Origin: Roseateles noduli
GTDB lineage: Bacteria; Pseudomonadota; Gammaproteobacteria; Burkholderiales; Burkholderiaceae_C
DNA length: 64,000 nt
Reading direction: 5' to 3'
Assembly: GCA_002205125.1 (NCBI GenBank)
Contig: NIOE01000012.1
Coordinates: forward strand, 1-64,000
In this document: piece after piece, positions 51,449 to 61,545 of the stretch
Layout of the letters: every line of letters starts with the position of its first letter
Position numbering within the stretch: the stretch's first letter is position 1
The notes under the pieces: generated by a model
Told to the model about the DNA's origin: nothing
The model's database searches: none
What the model saw: the letters and a program-made list of their open reading frames with translations, nothing else
Translations under genes and position numbers: made by a program

Positions 51449-51740
51449 TGAAGGCCCTCGCGAGGTCTTGAGATGAATGAAGGATGCGATGAACCATGAC
51501 ACGCTGCGCCATGACGTTCACGGAATAGAAGATGCCGTATCGCCCATGACTGCGGCGCCGGATGTGAGGGTAGGGGCGAAGGCGGGCGGACGGAAATGAC
51601 TCGGCCATGGTCGACAGCCCGTTGACCTTGGCCATCAGTTCGGCCAGGAACGACGGGGCCCGCGAAGGGTTGTCCCGCGCGATGTACTCGCCAATGGAGT
51701 CCAGATCTGCCCGCGCCTTCCGAAGAAGGCGGACGATCAT
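51441..51740 (-). CDS. parE: ParE-family toxin (RelE/ParE superfamily)
   Basis: A 99-residue toxin. The fold signature is complete: N-terminal RLLRKARADLDSIGEYIARDNPSRA helices, then the strand core MAESFPSARLRPYPHIRRRSHGRYGIFYSV and C-terminal VMVHRILHSSQDLARAF. ParE toxins generally poison DNA gyrase, while RelE relatives cut mRNA; the lack of RelE catalytic basic cluster spacing favours ParE. It overlaps the antitoxin gene by ATGA and the following small gene by eight bases. Confidence 0.88.
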   Translation of the reverse strand: MIVRLLRKARADLDSIGEYIARDNPSRAPSFLAELMAKVNGLSTMAESFPSARLRPYPHIRRRSHGRYGIFYSVNVMAQRVMVHRILHSSQDLARAFNA

Positions 51741-51994
51741 TTCTTCGAGTCCGCCAGTGCCTGGTACTTGGCGATCAACGGCAAGAAAACGTCTTCGACG
51801 CTTTCGCCCTCACTGGTGGCCGCCTCGGCGACGCCTTCAGCGAAGGAGTCCTCGAACGCCTTCAACCTGGCCTCGCGCCAAGCCTGCAGCTCCACGCTGT
51901 CGCGCAGCACCTGCGTGCGCGACGAATACTTTCCACTCTCGATCAGATTCAGCACGATGGCCTCCAGTTCGGGTCCCAGATCTGCGTGAATCAT
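51737..51994 (-). CDS. parD: ParD-family antitoxin
   Basis: An 85-residue antitoxin: ribbon-helix-helix N-terminus (DLGPELEAIVLNLIESGKYSSRTQVLRDSVEL) for dimerisation and operator binding, and an acidic C-terminal tail (FEDSFAEGVAEAATSEGESV) that wraps the toxin. ATG at 51994 follows AGGACC; the longer frame lacks a ribosome site. It is first in the operon, as usual for ParD, and expected to autorepress. The tail sequence recurs in the third gene of the operon. Confidence 0.88.
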   Translation of the reverse strand: MIHADLGPELEAIVLNLIESGKYSSRTQVLRDSVELQAWREARLKAFEDSFAEGVAEAATSEGESVEDVFLPLIAKYQALADSKK

Positions 51995-52133
51995 CTCGGT
52001 AGGTCCTGCAAAAGGAAATCGCTTCAGAGGGGGAGATCGCATCCCCAATCAGCGGGAGCAACTTTGAGTAGCCGTCTCGCACGAGTGAGTGGATCAACCT
52101 CGACCGGCGTTCATGCCGCGCAAGACCTGTCCC

Positions 52134-54548
52134 TCACAGCCCGGCCAGGATCGTGTTCGCTTGGGCGTCGTCGAGGTCCGGCGGCTCCCAGGTGCGGAGC
52201 CAGTCGGCGAACTTCTCCGCGGGCATCGGTCGCGACAAGAAGTAGCCTTGCCCAAGGTCGCAGCCCAGCGTCTGCAGCAGCGTCCATTGCTTGGCGGTCT
52301 CCAGCCCTTCGGCCACCACCGTCAGCCCCAGGTTGTGCGCCAGCTCGATCGTCGAGCGCACGATCTTCGCATCGTCGATGTCGCGCTCCATGTTCATCAC
52401 GAAGCTGCGATCGATCTTCAATTCGTCCACCGACAGCTGCTTCAGGTAGGCCAGCGACGAATAGCCCGTACCGAAGTCGTCGATCGACAGCTTGAATCCG
52501 AGCGCGTGCAACTGCTCCAGCGTCTGCAGCGCGCGCTGGGGGTCGTCCATGATCGCGGACTCGGTGATCTCCAGGCACAGCGCAGGCGGCGGCACCCCGG
52601 CCACCAGGTCCGCGACCTTGATCGGCAGGTCCTGGTCCATCAGGTCGCGCGTCGACAGATTCACGCTGATGGGCAGCGCCAGACCGTCCCGCTGCAGGCC
52701 CATCCACGCCTGCGCCGACGCGTGCAGCACCCACGCGGTGATCTGGCGGATGAAGCCTGTCTGCTCCGCGAAGGGGATGAACTCCATCGGCGGCACCAGG
52801 CCGCGCGTCGGATGCTGCCAGCGCACCAGCGCTTCCGCGCCGGAGATCTTCTGGCCGTGCAGGTCCACCTTCGGCTGCAGGAAGAGCCGCAATTCGCCGG
52901 CGTCGATCGCGTGCCGCAACTCGCTCAGCAGCGAGAGCGATTCCTGGCTCGCTGCATCCATGCTGGGGGCGTAGACCTCGCAACCGCTCTGGCCGCGCTT
53001 GGCGGCGTGCATCGCCAGCTCCGCGCGCGCCAGCAGCAGCATCGGGTCGCGCCCGTGCTGCGGATACAGCGCCACGCCCATCCCCGCCGACAGGTCCACC
53101 GTCTGGTCGTCGATGCTCAGCGCCCGCTCGAAGTCGCGCTGGATGCGCTTGCAGATCGATTCCGCCAGCGTCGCGCCGGCGCCGTCGATCATCAGCAGGA
53201 ACTCGTCCCCGCCGACCCGCGCGATCTGGCCGACCTCGTCCTTCAGCAGGTGCTGCAACCGGTCCGCCACCGCGCGCAGCAGGCGGTCGCCGAACGGACG
53301 CCCCAGCACATCGTTGACGTGCTTGAAGCGGTCCAGGTTCAGCATCAGCAGCGAGAAGCGGCCGTCGCTCTCCGCCATCCGTCTGGCGAGCGCCTGATGG
53401 AACTGCTCCCGGTTCGGCAGGTCCGTCAGCGGGTCCCAGAAGGCAAGCCGGTTGACCTCCTCCTCACGTGCACGGATGCCCTGGCGCATCGCCTCGAAGG
53501 CCTCGGCGAGATCGCCGATCTCGTCGCGCGAGGGGCGCTGGACGGGCTGCGCGTAGTCGCCCTGGCCGAGCCGATGCGCCGCACTCGCCAGCGCCTTCAC
53601 CGGCCCGCTGATGCGCCGAGCCGTCAGCACGGCGCCGACGGCGAACAGCAGCACGCCCACGCCGCTCAGTCCGAGGAGCATCCATTGCAAGCGCCGATAG
53701 GGCGCGAGCGCCTCGTCCACCGAGCGCAACAGCAGCACGGCCACCGACTTGTCGGTATCGCCCCCGTGCGCGAGCGGTTGCAGGCGGGCCTGGAACAGCT
53801 CGTCGTCCAGCGGGATGTGGAAGGTGCGCACCTCGCGATCGGAGGCGCCCAGCGCCGGCAGCGCCTGGACCGCGCGCGCCGTCGCCGCGGGATCGAGCAC
53901 CGAGGCCAGGACCTGCCACTGCCCCGTCGCCGACTGCGCCAGCAGCACGCCCTGGATGCGCACGATGCGCTTGAGTTCCTGCAGCTGGTCGCTCTTCAGC
54001 TCGAAGCCGGTGAAGATCCAGCCGCCCAGCCCCGCCGCGCGCATCCGCGCGACCACCACCTGGTAGGCCTTGCCGTCCAGCAGCAGCAACTGGCTCTGCG
54101 TACGCCCCTGCTGCTCGCGGGTCACGCCGCGCAGCAGCGGCGTCACCTTCGCCGCGATCGCGTCGGTCGCCGTCACCAGCTTGAAGGAATCGTCCGCATA
54201 CCCGATGAACGCGGCATCGCCCCGTTCGCTCAGGTTGGTGAAGACGTCCTGCAGCATCGCGCGCAGTTCCTCGCCCTGGATGCCGGCGGATACGAGCTGG
54301 CGCAGGCCGTAATCCGACTGCAGCAGGTCGGCCACCAGGCCGCGCTGTTGGTTGTCCTCGTCGATGAGCTGGACGAGGATGCGCTCGCCGGCCTCGAGTT
54401 CCTCGGTCACCTGGGCGCGGGCGTTGCGCCCGATGCCCTGGTCGATCAGCGCGAGGTTGAGCAACTGCACCACCAGCAGCAGGGCCAGGAACAACGCGAC
54501 GATGCGCCCTTCCAGCCGCCGCAGGTTGAGGAAGTCCGGCCAGCGCAT
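52134..54548 (-). CDS. Membrane diguanylate cyclase/phosphodiesterase (GGDEF-EAL)
   Basis: An 804-residue membrane enzyme of c-di-GMP turnover. Membrane spans at about 17-36 and 290-310 enclose a periplasmic sensor of about 250 residues, followed by a HAMP domain (to 360). The GGDEF domain has intact GGDEF (446-450) and metal Asp in LNLDRF; the RxxD inhibitory site five residues before GGDEF is absent. The EAL domain has intact EALVRW (572), ITESA, DDFGTGYSS and AEGLET, so both activities may be retained. It is 7 bases downstream of a cupredoxin-like gene, suggesting that a periplasmic partner feeds its sensor. Confidence 0.92.
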   Translation of the reverse strand: MRWPDFLNLRRLEGRIVALFLALLLVVQLLNLALIDQGIGRNARAQVTEELEAGERILVQLIDEDNQQRGLVADLLQSDYGLRQLVSAGIQGEELRAMLQDVFTNLSERGDAAFIGYADDSFKLVTATDAIAAKVTPLLRGVTREQQGRTQSQLLLLDGKAYQVVVARMRAAGLGGWIFTGFELKSDQLQELKRIVRIQGVLLAQSATGQWQVLASVLDPAATARAVQALPALGASDREVRTFHIPLDDELFQARLQPLAHGGDTDKSVAVLLLRSVDEALAPYRRLQWMLLGLSGVGVLLFAVGAVLTARRISGPVKALASAAHRLGQGDYAQPVQRPSRDEIGDLAEAFEAMRQGIRAREEEVNRLAFWDPLTDLPNREQFHQALARRMAESDGRFSLLMLNLDRFKHVNDVLGRPFGDRLLRAVADRLQHLLKDEVGQIARVGGDEFLLMIDGAGATLAESICKRIQRDFERALSIDDQTVDLSAGMGVALYPQHGRDPMLLLARAELAMHAAKRGQSGCEVYAPSMDAASQESLSLLSELRHAIDAGELRLFLQPKVDLHGQKISGAEALVRWQHPTRGLVPPMEFIPFAEQTGFIRQITAWVLHASAQAWMGLQRDGLALPISVNLSTRDLMDQDLPIKVADLVAGVPPPALCLEITESAIMDDPQRALQTLEQLHALGFKLSIDDFGTGYSSLAYLKQLSVDELKIDRSFVMNMERDIDDAKIVRSTIELAHNLGLTVVAEGLETAKQWTLLQTLGCDLGQGYFLSRPMPAEKFADWLRTWEPPDLDDAQANTILAGL

Positions 54549-54555
54549 CGCGGCG

Positions 54556-55170
54556 TCAGTCCTTCAGCTCGACCTTCAGCACGCCCGATGCGCCCGCGCC
54601 CACCGCCAGCGGCTGGGCCGTCGGCGCAGCATTGCCCAGGCGCGACGCCCACAGGCGCAGGCGGTGATCGCCGGGCGGAAGGTTCAGCTTGACCTCACCT
54701 TTAGCGTCGGTGATCCCGAATACCGGCGTGTCGACCACCACGATGTGGGCACTCATCCGGTCGTGGATGTTGCAGCCGAGCTGGGCCACGCCCGGCTTGT
54801 CGAAGACCACCGGCTCGGAGGGCGTGCCGGAGTACAGCTTGAGTTCGAACTTCTTCGTCGCCGAGAACGAATAGACGTGGTGGCGGACGGTGTCGAAGTT
54901 GGGGAAGTTCACCGCCGTGCCGGTCTGCACCACCAGCAGCTGAGGCTGGAACTGGCGGTCTCGCTGGGACATCTCGGCGCTGACACCGGCAGTCGGTTTC
55001 GCCGGCTGGCCCTTGAGTTCGACGGCCACGGCCGCGTTCGGCACCGGCGCGCCGCTGCCGTCACGGACCTGGATCGTCCAATCCGCCGCCTTGGCGGCCG
55101 TGGCGCTCATCAGTGCCCCAGCCGCAGTCGCGGCGGCGATCAGGAAGAGGGCGGAACGGAAGGAGCTCAT
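54556..55170 (-). CDS. Periplasmic cupredoxin-like protein (methylamine-utilisation type)
   Basis: A 204-residue exported protein: signal FRSALFLIAAATAAGALMSATAAKA, then a plastocyanin-like fold. Copper-ligand candidates are present in the right order: a His in TVRHHVYSF, then Cys133, His136 and Met139 in LGCNIHDRM, as in type 1 copper sites. Residues 145-204 form a small carboxypeptidase-regulatory-like beta domain (TDAKGEVKLNLPPGDHRLRLW). It lies 7 bases upstream of the GGDEF-EAL gene in the same direction and probably serves as its periplasmic input. ATG at 55170 follows AAGGAG nearby. Confidence 0.82.
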   Translation of the reverse strand: MSSFRSALFLIAAATAAGALMSATAAKAADWTIQVRDGSGAPVPNAAVAVELKGQPAKPTAGVSAEMSQRDRQFQPQLLVVQTGTAVNFPNFDTVRHHVYSFSATKKFELKLYSGTPSEPVVFDKPGVAQLGCNIHDRMSAHIVVVDTPVFGITDAKGEVKLNLPPGDHRLRLWASRLGNAAPTAQPLAVGAGASGVLKVELKD

Positions 55171-55196
55171 CAGCGACGCCAGAGGGACGACAAGCG

Positions 55197-56264
55197 TCAA
55201 CCATAGCGGGTTTTCTGCGCCGGCGGGCGCAGGGCTTGCTCCAGGAGGAGGGCCAATCGCCCCAGCGCTTCCCAGGGGTCGGTGGGCCATTCCGGATGGC
55301 GCAAGCCCTTGACGATGCCGTCGCAGATCTGCGCGGCGACGACCAGGCGCGTCAGCGCCGCGCCGTGCAGCTGCGGCACGATGCGCTCGAAGAGGCGTTC
55401 CTTCGGTCCCCAGATGCGGGACTCCCGCAGGGCCATCGGCAGCGGCTTGCCCGCGGCCACCGCGTCGTGGACGCGCTTGAGGCCTCGGATGTCCTCGGCC
55501 ATGGTCCAGTGCACCAGCACGGCGGCCTCGCCCTCGGCCTTCAGGCCGTCGAGCATGCGCAGCACGCGGCCGACCTTGCCGCTCAGCAAGGCCTCGCTGA
55601 GCTTGAAGACGTCGAAGCGCGCCACGTCCAGCACAGCGGCCTCGATGTGCTGCAGGCTGAGCTCGCCCTTCGGATGCAGCAGCGCGAGCTTCTGCAGCTC
55701 CTGGTGCGCGGCGAGCAGGTTGCCCTCCACCCGGTCGGCGAAGAACTCGAGCGCCCGCTGGCCGTCGGGACCCGCGGCCACCGGCTGCCCCTGCTGCTGC
55801 AGACGCCGGGCGATCCAGGCGGGCAGCTCGCGGCGCTCGACGGGGTCCACCTTCACCGACACGCCGGCGCTGTCCAGCGCCGTGAACCAGGCGCTGCTCA
55901 GCTGCGTCTTGTCCAGGCGGGGCAGGGTCACCAGCGTCAGCACGTCCGGGGGCAGGCCGTCGACATAACGCTGCAGCGCGTCCGAACCGTCCTTGCCGGG
56001 CTTGCCGCCGGGGATGCGGATCTCGATCAGCTGCTTGTCGGCGAACAGGCTCATCGCCTGCGAGGCCGCAATCACCGACGCCCAGTCGACATGCGCACCG
56101 CTGACGATGAAGACCTGCCGCTCGTTGTAGCCCTGCTTGCGCGCCTCGGCGCGCAGGGTGTCGGCGGCCTCCTGCGCGAGCAGGGGCTCGTCGCCGTGCA
56201 CGACGTACACCGGCTTGAGTCCCTTCGCCAGGTGGCCGGCGAGCGCCTCGCCCTTGATCTGCAT
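55197..56264 (-). CDS. holA: DNA polymerase III subunit delta
   Basis: A 355-residue clamp-loader subunit that opens the beta clamp. N-terminal MQIKGEALAGHLAKGLKPVYVVHGDEPLLAQEAAD is typical of HolA; the AAA-like core has RIPGGKPGKDG and LPRLDKTQLSSAWF. It is the third gene of a leftward leuS-lptE-holA run common in betaproteobacteria, 18 bases after lptE. Confidence 0.93.
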   Translation of the reverse strand: MQIKGEALAGHLAKGLKPVYVVHGDEPLLAQEAADTLRAEARKQGYNERQVFIVSGAHVDWASVIAASQAMSLFADKQLIEIRIPGGKPGKDGSDALQRYVDGLPPDVLTLVTLPRLDKTQLSSAWFTALDSAGVSVKVDPVERRELPAWIARRLQQQGQPVAAGPDGQRALEFFADRVEGNLLAAHQELQKLALLHPKGELSLQHIEAAVLDVARFDVFKLSEALLSGKVGRVLRMLDGLKAEGEAAVLVHWTMAEDIRGLKRVHDAVAAGKPLPMALRESRIWGPKERLFERIVPQLHGAALTRLVVAAQICDGIVKGLRHPEWPTDPWEALGRLALLLEQALRPPAQKTRYG

Positions 56265-56282
56265 GCGCGCGGTCCGTCCGGG

Positions 56283-56801
56283 TCAGTTGGGCAGGTGCAC
56301 CGCCGCCAGGCGACGCAGCAGCAGGCCGACGGCCTCGACCTGCATGGCCTTCTGCAGCGACAGCTCTTCCTGCTCCTTGGCCAGCGCCGCGCTTTCGCTG
56401 TAGTTCATGTCGCGCGTGAGCCGCAGCTCGGTGCGCGGCAGCAGGATGTCGCCGCCCGCCGAGCGCAGCGAGTAATCCAGCGACAGCCGCAACTGCCATT
56501 CCGTGATCTGCCCGGCCGCGGTCGTCGCCACCGAGGTCTTGTCGCGGACCTCGCGTTCGGCGTCGATGATCACGTCGGCGCGGTTCGGATCCTCGACCAG
56601 ACGCACGGTGCTGCGCTGCACCTGCCGGCGCAGTTCCTGCGCCAGCGGCGAATGAGGCACGAAGCCGGTCAGCGCCAGCGTCTTGAAGTGGTAGACCGGT
56701 TCCTGGCGCAGCTCGAAGCCGCAGCCCGACAGCAGGCCGGTGGCCCCCACCGCGCCAAGGGCGCCCAGGGAAGCGAAGGACAGCAGATCGCGGCGCTTCA
56801 T
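56283..56801 (-). CDS. lptE: LPS-assembly lipoprotein LptE
   Basis: A 172-residue outer-membrane lipoprotein that plugs the LptD barrel. The signal carries lipobox LLSGC (Cys27) and an N-terminal KRRDLLSFASLG segment that looks like a twin-arginine start. The mature part has the RQEPVYHFKTLALTGF strand and NYSESAALAKEQEE segment typical of LptE. It follows leuS with two intervening bases and is upstream of holA. Confidence 0.9.
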   Translation of the reverse strand: MKRRDLLSFASLGALGAVGATGLLSGCGFELRQEPVYHFKTLALTGFVPHSPLAQELRRQVQRSTVRLVEDPNRADVIIDAEREVRDKTSVATTAAGQITEWQLRLSLDYSLRSAGGDILLPRTELRLTRDMNYSESAALAKEQEELSLQKAMQVEAVGLLLRRLAAVHLPN

Positions 56802-56803
56802 GC

Positions 56804-59437
56804 TCAGACCACCACGTTGACGAGACGACCGGGCACGATGACGACCTTCTTGGGCGCCTTGCCTTCCGCGAACTTCTCGAAGTCCGGGCTGGCCAGTGCG
56901 ATCGCCTCGATCGCCGCCTTGTCGGCCGAGGCCGCGACCTTGATCGCGCCGCGCAGCTTGCCGTTGACCTGCAGCATCAGTTCGATCTGGTCCTGGACCA
57001 GGGCCGACTCGTCGACCTGCGGCCAGGCGGCGTCCAGCAGCTCGCCCAGTTCGGCGGCGAAGCCGAGTTCCGTCCACAGCGCGTGCGCGATGTGCGGGCA
57101 GGCCGGGTAGATCACGCGCAGCAGCACCGAGAAACCTTCGCGGACCGCCGCCGACTGGCCCTCGGCCTTGAATCCTTCCAGCGCGTTCAGCAGCTTCATC
57201 GCGCCGGACACCACGGTGTTGTACTGCATGCGCTCGTAGTCGTACGAGACCTGCTTCAGCACCAGGTGGACCTCGCGGCGCAGCGCCTTGCCGTCGTCGC
57301 TCAGCGCGGCGAAATCGACGCCGCCGGTCTTGATCGCGTCGGCGTGCTTGGTGCCGAAGCCCCACACGCGCTTCAGGAAGCGATGCGCGCCTTCGACGCC
57401 GGCGTCGTTCCACTCCAGCGTCTGCTCGGGCGGGGACGCGAACATCACGAACAGGCGCGCGGTGTCGGCGCCGTACTGGTCGATCAGGGCCTGCGGGTCG
57501 ACGCCGTTGTTCTTCGACTTCGACATCGTCGTCATCTCGTACTCGAGCGGCAGGCCGTCGGCCTTCAGCGTGCCGCCGGTCGGCTGGCCGTGCTCGTTGC
57601 GGATGACGTCGACCTCGTGTTCCCAGTAGTAGTTCTTGCCCGCGTCTTCCGGCTTGCGGGAGAACGCGCCCTTCAGCACCATGCCTTGCGTCAGCAGGTT
57701 GGTGAAGGGTTCGCTGAACTTGATGAGCTTCAGGTCGCGCATCACCTTGGTCCAGAAGCGCGCGTACAGCAGGTGCAGGATCGCGTGCTCGATGCCGCCG
57801 ATGTACTGGTCCATCGGCATCCAGTAGTCGGTGCCGTTCGCGACCATCTGGTCCGGGTTGGTCGCGTCGCAATAGCGCATGAAGTACCACGAGCTGTCCA
57901 CGAAGGTGTCCATCGTGTCCGTCTCGCGCTTGGCCGCGGCGCCGCACTTCGGGCAGCTGCAGTCCAGGAAGTCCGCGCGCTTGTTCAGCGGGTTGCCGCT
58001 GCCGTCGGGGATGCAGTCCTCGGGCAGCACGACGGGCAGGTCCTTCTCGGGGACCGGCACCGCGCCGCAACTGTCGCAATGGATGATGGGGATCGGCGTG
58101 CCCCAGTAGCGCTGGCGGCTCACGCCCCAGTCGCGCAGGCGCCAGGTCGTCTTCTTCTCGCCCAGGCCCTTGCCGCCGACCAGCTCGGCCACCTTGTCCA
58201 CCGCCTGCTTGTGCGTCAGGCCGTCCAGCACGCCGGAGTTGATGCACAGGCCGCGCTGCTTGTCGCCGTACCACTCGGCCCAGGCGTCGGTCGAGTAGGC
58301 CTCGTCGCCCACCGCCACGACCTGCTTGATCGCGATGCCGTACTTCTTCGCGAAGGCGAAGTCGCGCTCGTCATGCGCCGGCACGCCCATCACGGCGCCG
58401 TCGCCGTAGCTCATCAGCACGTAGTTGCCGACCCAGACCTCGACCTGCTCGCCGGTCAGCGGGTGCGTCACGAAGAGGCCGGTCGCCAGGCCCTTCTTGT
58501 CCTGCGTGGCCAGCTCGGCTTCGGTGGTGCCGCCCTGCTGGCATTCCTCGATGAACGCCGCCAGCGCGGGATTCGTCCTTGCAGCGTGCGCGGCGAGAGG
58601 ATGCTCCGGCGCGACGGCGCAGAAGGTCACGCCCATGATGGTGTCGGCGCGCGTCGTGAAGACGTAGAGCAGACCGCCCTGGATGGGCTGTCCGTCCTCG
58701 CCCGCGATAGCGTGCGGGAAGGCGAAGCGCACGCCTTCGCTCTTGCCGATCCAGTTCTCCTGCATCAGGCGCACGCGCTCGGGCCAGCCCGACAGGTAGT
58801 TCTTGTCCGACGGATCGGCCACCGCGGCCAGCAGTTCCTCGGCGTAGTCGGTGATCTTCAGGTAGTAGCCGGGGATCTCGCGCTTCTCGATCGTCGCGCC
58901 CGAACGCCAACCCTTGCCGTCGATGACCTGCTCGTTGGCCAGCACGGTCTGGTCGATCGGGTCCCAGTTCACGACCTGCGTGCGGCGCTCGGCGATGCCG
59001 GCTTCCAGCATCTTCAGGAACAGCCACTGGTTCCAGCGGTAGTAGTCGGGCTTGCAGGTGGCGATCTCGCGCGACCAGTCGATGGCCAGACCCATGGCCT
59101 GCATCTGCGACTTCATGTACGCGATGTTGTCGTAGGTCCAGGCGGCCGGCGGCACCTTGTTCTTCATCGCCGCGTTCTCCGCGGGCAGGCCGAAGGCGTC
59201 CCAGCCCATGGGCATCAGCACGTTGTAGCCCTTCATGCGCAGCTGACGCGTCAACATGTCGTTGATCGTGTAGTTGCGGACATGGCCCATGTGCAGCTTG
59301 CCGCTCGGGTAGGGCAGCATGGAGCAGGCGTAGAACTTCGGCTTGGACGCGTCCTCGACGACGCGGTAGGCGTCGCGGGCGTTCCAGTGATCGCGGGCGG
59401 CCTGTTCGACCTCGGAGGGGGCGTATTTCTCGTTCAT
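56804..59437 (-). CDS. leuS: Leucyl-tRNA synthetase
   Basis: An 877-residue class I aminoacyl-tRNA synthetase. The HIGH-type motif is HMGHVRNYT near residue 49, the KMSKS-type motif TMSKSKNNG near 620, with a CP1 editing domain in between ([11 protein letters not shown]) and zinc-like cysteines in CDSCG/CSCPKCG. Full length and start [18 protein letters not shown] are typical. First gene of the leuS-lptE-holA unit. Confidence 0.97.
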   Translation of the reverse strand: MNEKYAPSEVEQAARDHWNARDAYRVVEDASKPKFYACSMLPYPSGKLHMGHVRNYTINDMLTRQLRMKGYNVLMPMGWDAFGLPAENAAMKNKVPPAAWTYDNIAYMKSQMQAMGLAIDWSREIATCKPDYYRWNQWLFLKMLEAGIAERRTQVVNWDPIDQTVLANEQVIDGKGWRSGATIEKREIPGYYLKITDYAEELLAAVADPSDKNYLSGWPERVRLMQENWIGKSEGVRFAFPHAIAGEDGQPIQGGLLYVFTTRADTIMGVTFCAVAPEHPLAAHAARTNPALAAFIEECQQGGTTEAELATQDKKGLATGLFVTHPLTGEQVEVWVGNYVLMSYGDGAVMGVPAHDERDFAFAKKYGIAIKQVVAVGDEAYSTDAWAEWYGDKQRGLCINSGVLDGLTHKQAVDKVAELVGGKGLGEKKTTWRLRDWGVSRQRYWGTPIPIIHCDSCGAVPVPEKDLPVVLPEDCIPDGSGNPLNKRADFLDCSCPKCGAAAKRETDTMDTFVDSSWYFMRYCDATNPDQMVANGTDYWMPMDQYIGGIEHAILHLLYARFWTKVMRDLKLIKFSEPFTNLLTQGMVLKGAFSRKPEDAGKNYYWEHEVDVIRNEHGQPTGGTLKADGLPLEYEMTTMSKSKNNGVDPQALIDQYGADTARLFVMFASPPEQTLEWNDAGVEGAHRFLKRVWGFGTKHADAIKTGGVDFAALSDDGKALRREVHLVLKQVSYDYERMQYNTVVSGAMKLLNALEGFKAEGQSAAVREGFSVLLRVIYPACPHIAHALWTELGFAAELGELLDAAWPQVDESALVQDQIELMLQVNGKLRGAIKVAASADKAAIEAIALASPDFEKFAEGKAPKKVVIVPGRLVNVVV

Positions 59438-59527
59438 GGTGGCTCGGGCAACGTAGCCGTCGATTGTAGGAGGCCGCGCGCGATCGCCTCATCCTCTGTG
59501 GGAGGGCCACCTTGCGGGGGAGCGCGA

Positions 59528-60007
<480 letters not shown>

Positions 60008-60053
60008 CGCGTGCGGGTCCGGGCGGTGGGAGCGGTGAGGGCGGCCGGGGCGC

Positions 60054-60698
60054 TCAAGCGCTGCCGAGCAGCTCGCGCAGGTCGTGCGCGAAGCCTTCGA
60101 GTTCCGCCTCGCAGGCGGCGACCCACTTGCCGAACAGGTTGTAGGCCAGCACCGCGGGGATCGCCACGGCCAGGCCGGCGGCGGTCATGATCAGCGCCTC
60201 GCCGACCGGGCTGGCGACCTTGTCCAGGCTGAAGTTGCCGGTCGCGGAGATGCTCATCAGCGCGTGGTAGATGCCCCAGACCGTGCCGAACAGGCCCACG
60301 AAGGGGGCGGTGGCGCCGATGGTCGCCAGCACGATCTGGCCGCGGCTCAGGCCGTTCAGCACGGCGTGCAGCGCGTCGCGCAGACGGCGCGTCAGTTGCG
60401 AGGTCTTCTGTGCCGACGCCGCCAGCGTGCCCGGCGCGCTGTCCTGCATCGCGGCGTCGATCAGCGGCAGCATCAGCGCGCCGCGGTCGAGCGTCTTCAA
60501 CTGCTCGCGACCCTGGCCCACATCGGGCGCCGCCCAGAACACCGGCAGGCCGCGACCGAGATCGGTCCGCGCCCGCGCCAGCGTCCAGCTGCGCCAGAAG
60601 ATCAGCACCCAGCTGCACACCGACATGGCCAGCAGCAGCAGGGAAACGAAACGGGCGACACCGTCGCCCGCTTGCCAGAGATGGATCAGTTCGGTCAT
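60054..60698 (-). CDS. exbB: ExbB/TolQ/MotA-family proton channel protein
   Basis: A 214-residue protein with three membrane segments (VSLLLLAMSVCSWVLIFW; LATIGATAPFVGLFGTVWGIY; LIMTAAGLAVAIPAVLAYN). The conserved Thr/Ser channel residues are in ATIGATAPFVGLFGTV. It pairs with ExbD; ExbB size and genomic context in Burkholderiales support the iron/TonB rather than Tol role, though no tonB is in view. Confidence 0.9.
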   Translation of the reverse strand: MTELIHLWQAGDGVARFVSLLLLAMSVCSWVLIFWRSWTLARARTDLGRGLPVFWAAPDVGQGREQLKTLDRGALMLPLIDAAMQDSAPGTLAASAQKTSQLTRRLRDALHAVLNGLSRGQIVLATIGATAPFVGLFGTVWGIYHALMSISATGNFSLDKVASPVGEALIMTAAGLAVAIPAVLAYNLFGKWVAACEAELEGFAHDLRELLGSA

Positions 60699-60738
60699 CG
60701 CGTCGTGAGTCGGGCGCCGATCAGGGGAGTCCGCGGGC

Positions 60739-61545
60739 TCAGGCGATGCCGAGCACGTCGTTCATGTCGTACAGCCCGGTCTTGCGCTCGCCCAGAAATC
60801 GCGCGGCGCGCAGGCTGCCCTGCGCGAAGGTGGCGCGGCTGGAGGCCTTGTGGCTGATCTCGATGCGCTCGCCGATGCCCAGGTACATGACGGTGTGGTC
60901 GCCGATCACGTCGCCACCGCGCACGGTTGCGAAGCCGATCGTCGACGGATCGCGCTCGCCGGTGACGCCTTCGCGGCCGTAGACCGCGCAGGTCTTCAGA
61001 TCGCGGCCAAGCGCCTCGGCCACGACCTCGCCCATCTTCAGCGCGGTGCCGCTGGGGGCGTCGACCTTGTGGCGGTGGTGGGCCTCGACGATCTCGATGT
61101 CGTAGCCCTGCGCGAGCGCCTTCGACGCCTGCTGCAGCAGCTTGAGCACCACGTTCACGCCCACGCTCATGTTGGGCGCCATCATGACGGCGGCGCGTTG
61201 GGCGAACTCGCCGATCTTCGCCTTCTCATCGGGGCTGAAGCCGGTGGTGCCGATGACGGTCCGCACGCCCAGTTCCGCGCACAGCGCGAGGTGCGCCATC
61301 GTGCCTTCGGGGCGGGTGAAGTCGATCAGCACGTCGGCCTTGGACAGGCCGGCCTTCACGTCGCTGGAGATCGCCACGCCGGTCGTCTGGCCCAGGAAGG
61401 CGCCGGCATCCTGGCCGATCGCCGGGCTGCCGTCGCGGTCGAGCGCGGCCGCCAGTTCGAGATCGTCCGCTGCCAGCACCGCCTCGACCAGCATGCGGCC
61501 CATGCGGCCGGACGCGCCGGTGATCGCCATCCGCAGTCGGCTCAT
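60739..61545 (-). CDS. dapB: 4-hydroxy-tetrahydrodipicolinate reductase
   Basis: A 268-residue NAD(P)H-dependent enzyme of lysine and diaminopimelate synthesis. The nucleotide loop [16 protein letters not shown], the substrate-binding [20 protein letters not shown], and the C-terminal [23 protein letters not shown] are diagnostic. Its start overlaps the bamE stop (ATGA). Confidence 0.96.
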   Translation of the reverse strand: MSRLRMAITGASGRMGRMLVEAVLAADDLELAAALDRDGSPAIGQDAGAFLGQTTGVAISSDVKAGLSKADVLIDFTRPEGTMAHLALCAELGVRTVIGTTGFSPDEKAKIGEFAQRAAVMMAPNMSVGVNVVLKLLQQASKALAQGYDIEIVEAHHRHKVDAPSGTALKMGEVVAEALGRDLKTCAVYGREGVTGERDPSTIGFATVRGGDVIGDHTVMYLGIGERIEISHKASSRATFAQGSLRAARFLGERKTGLYDMNDVLGIA

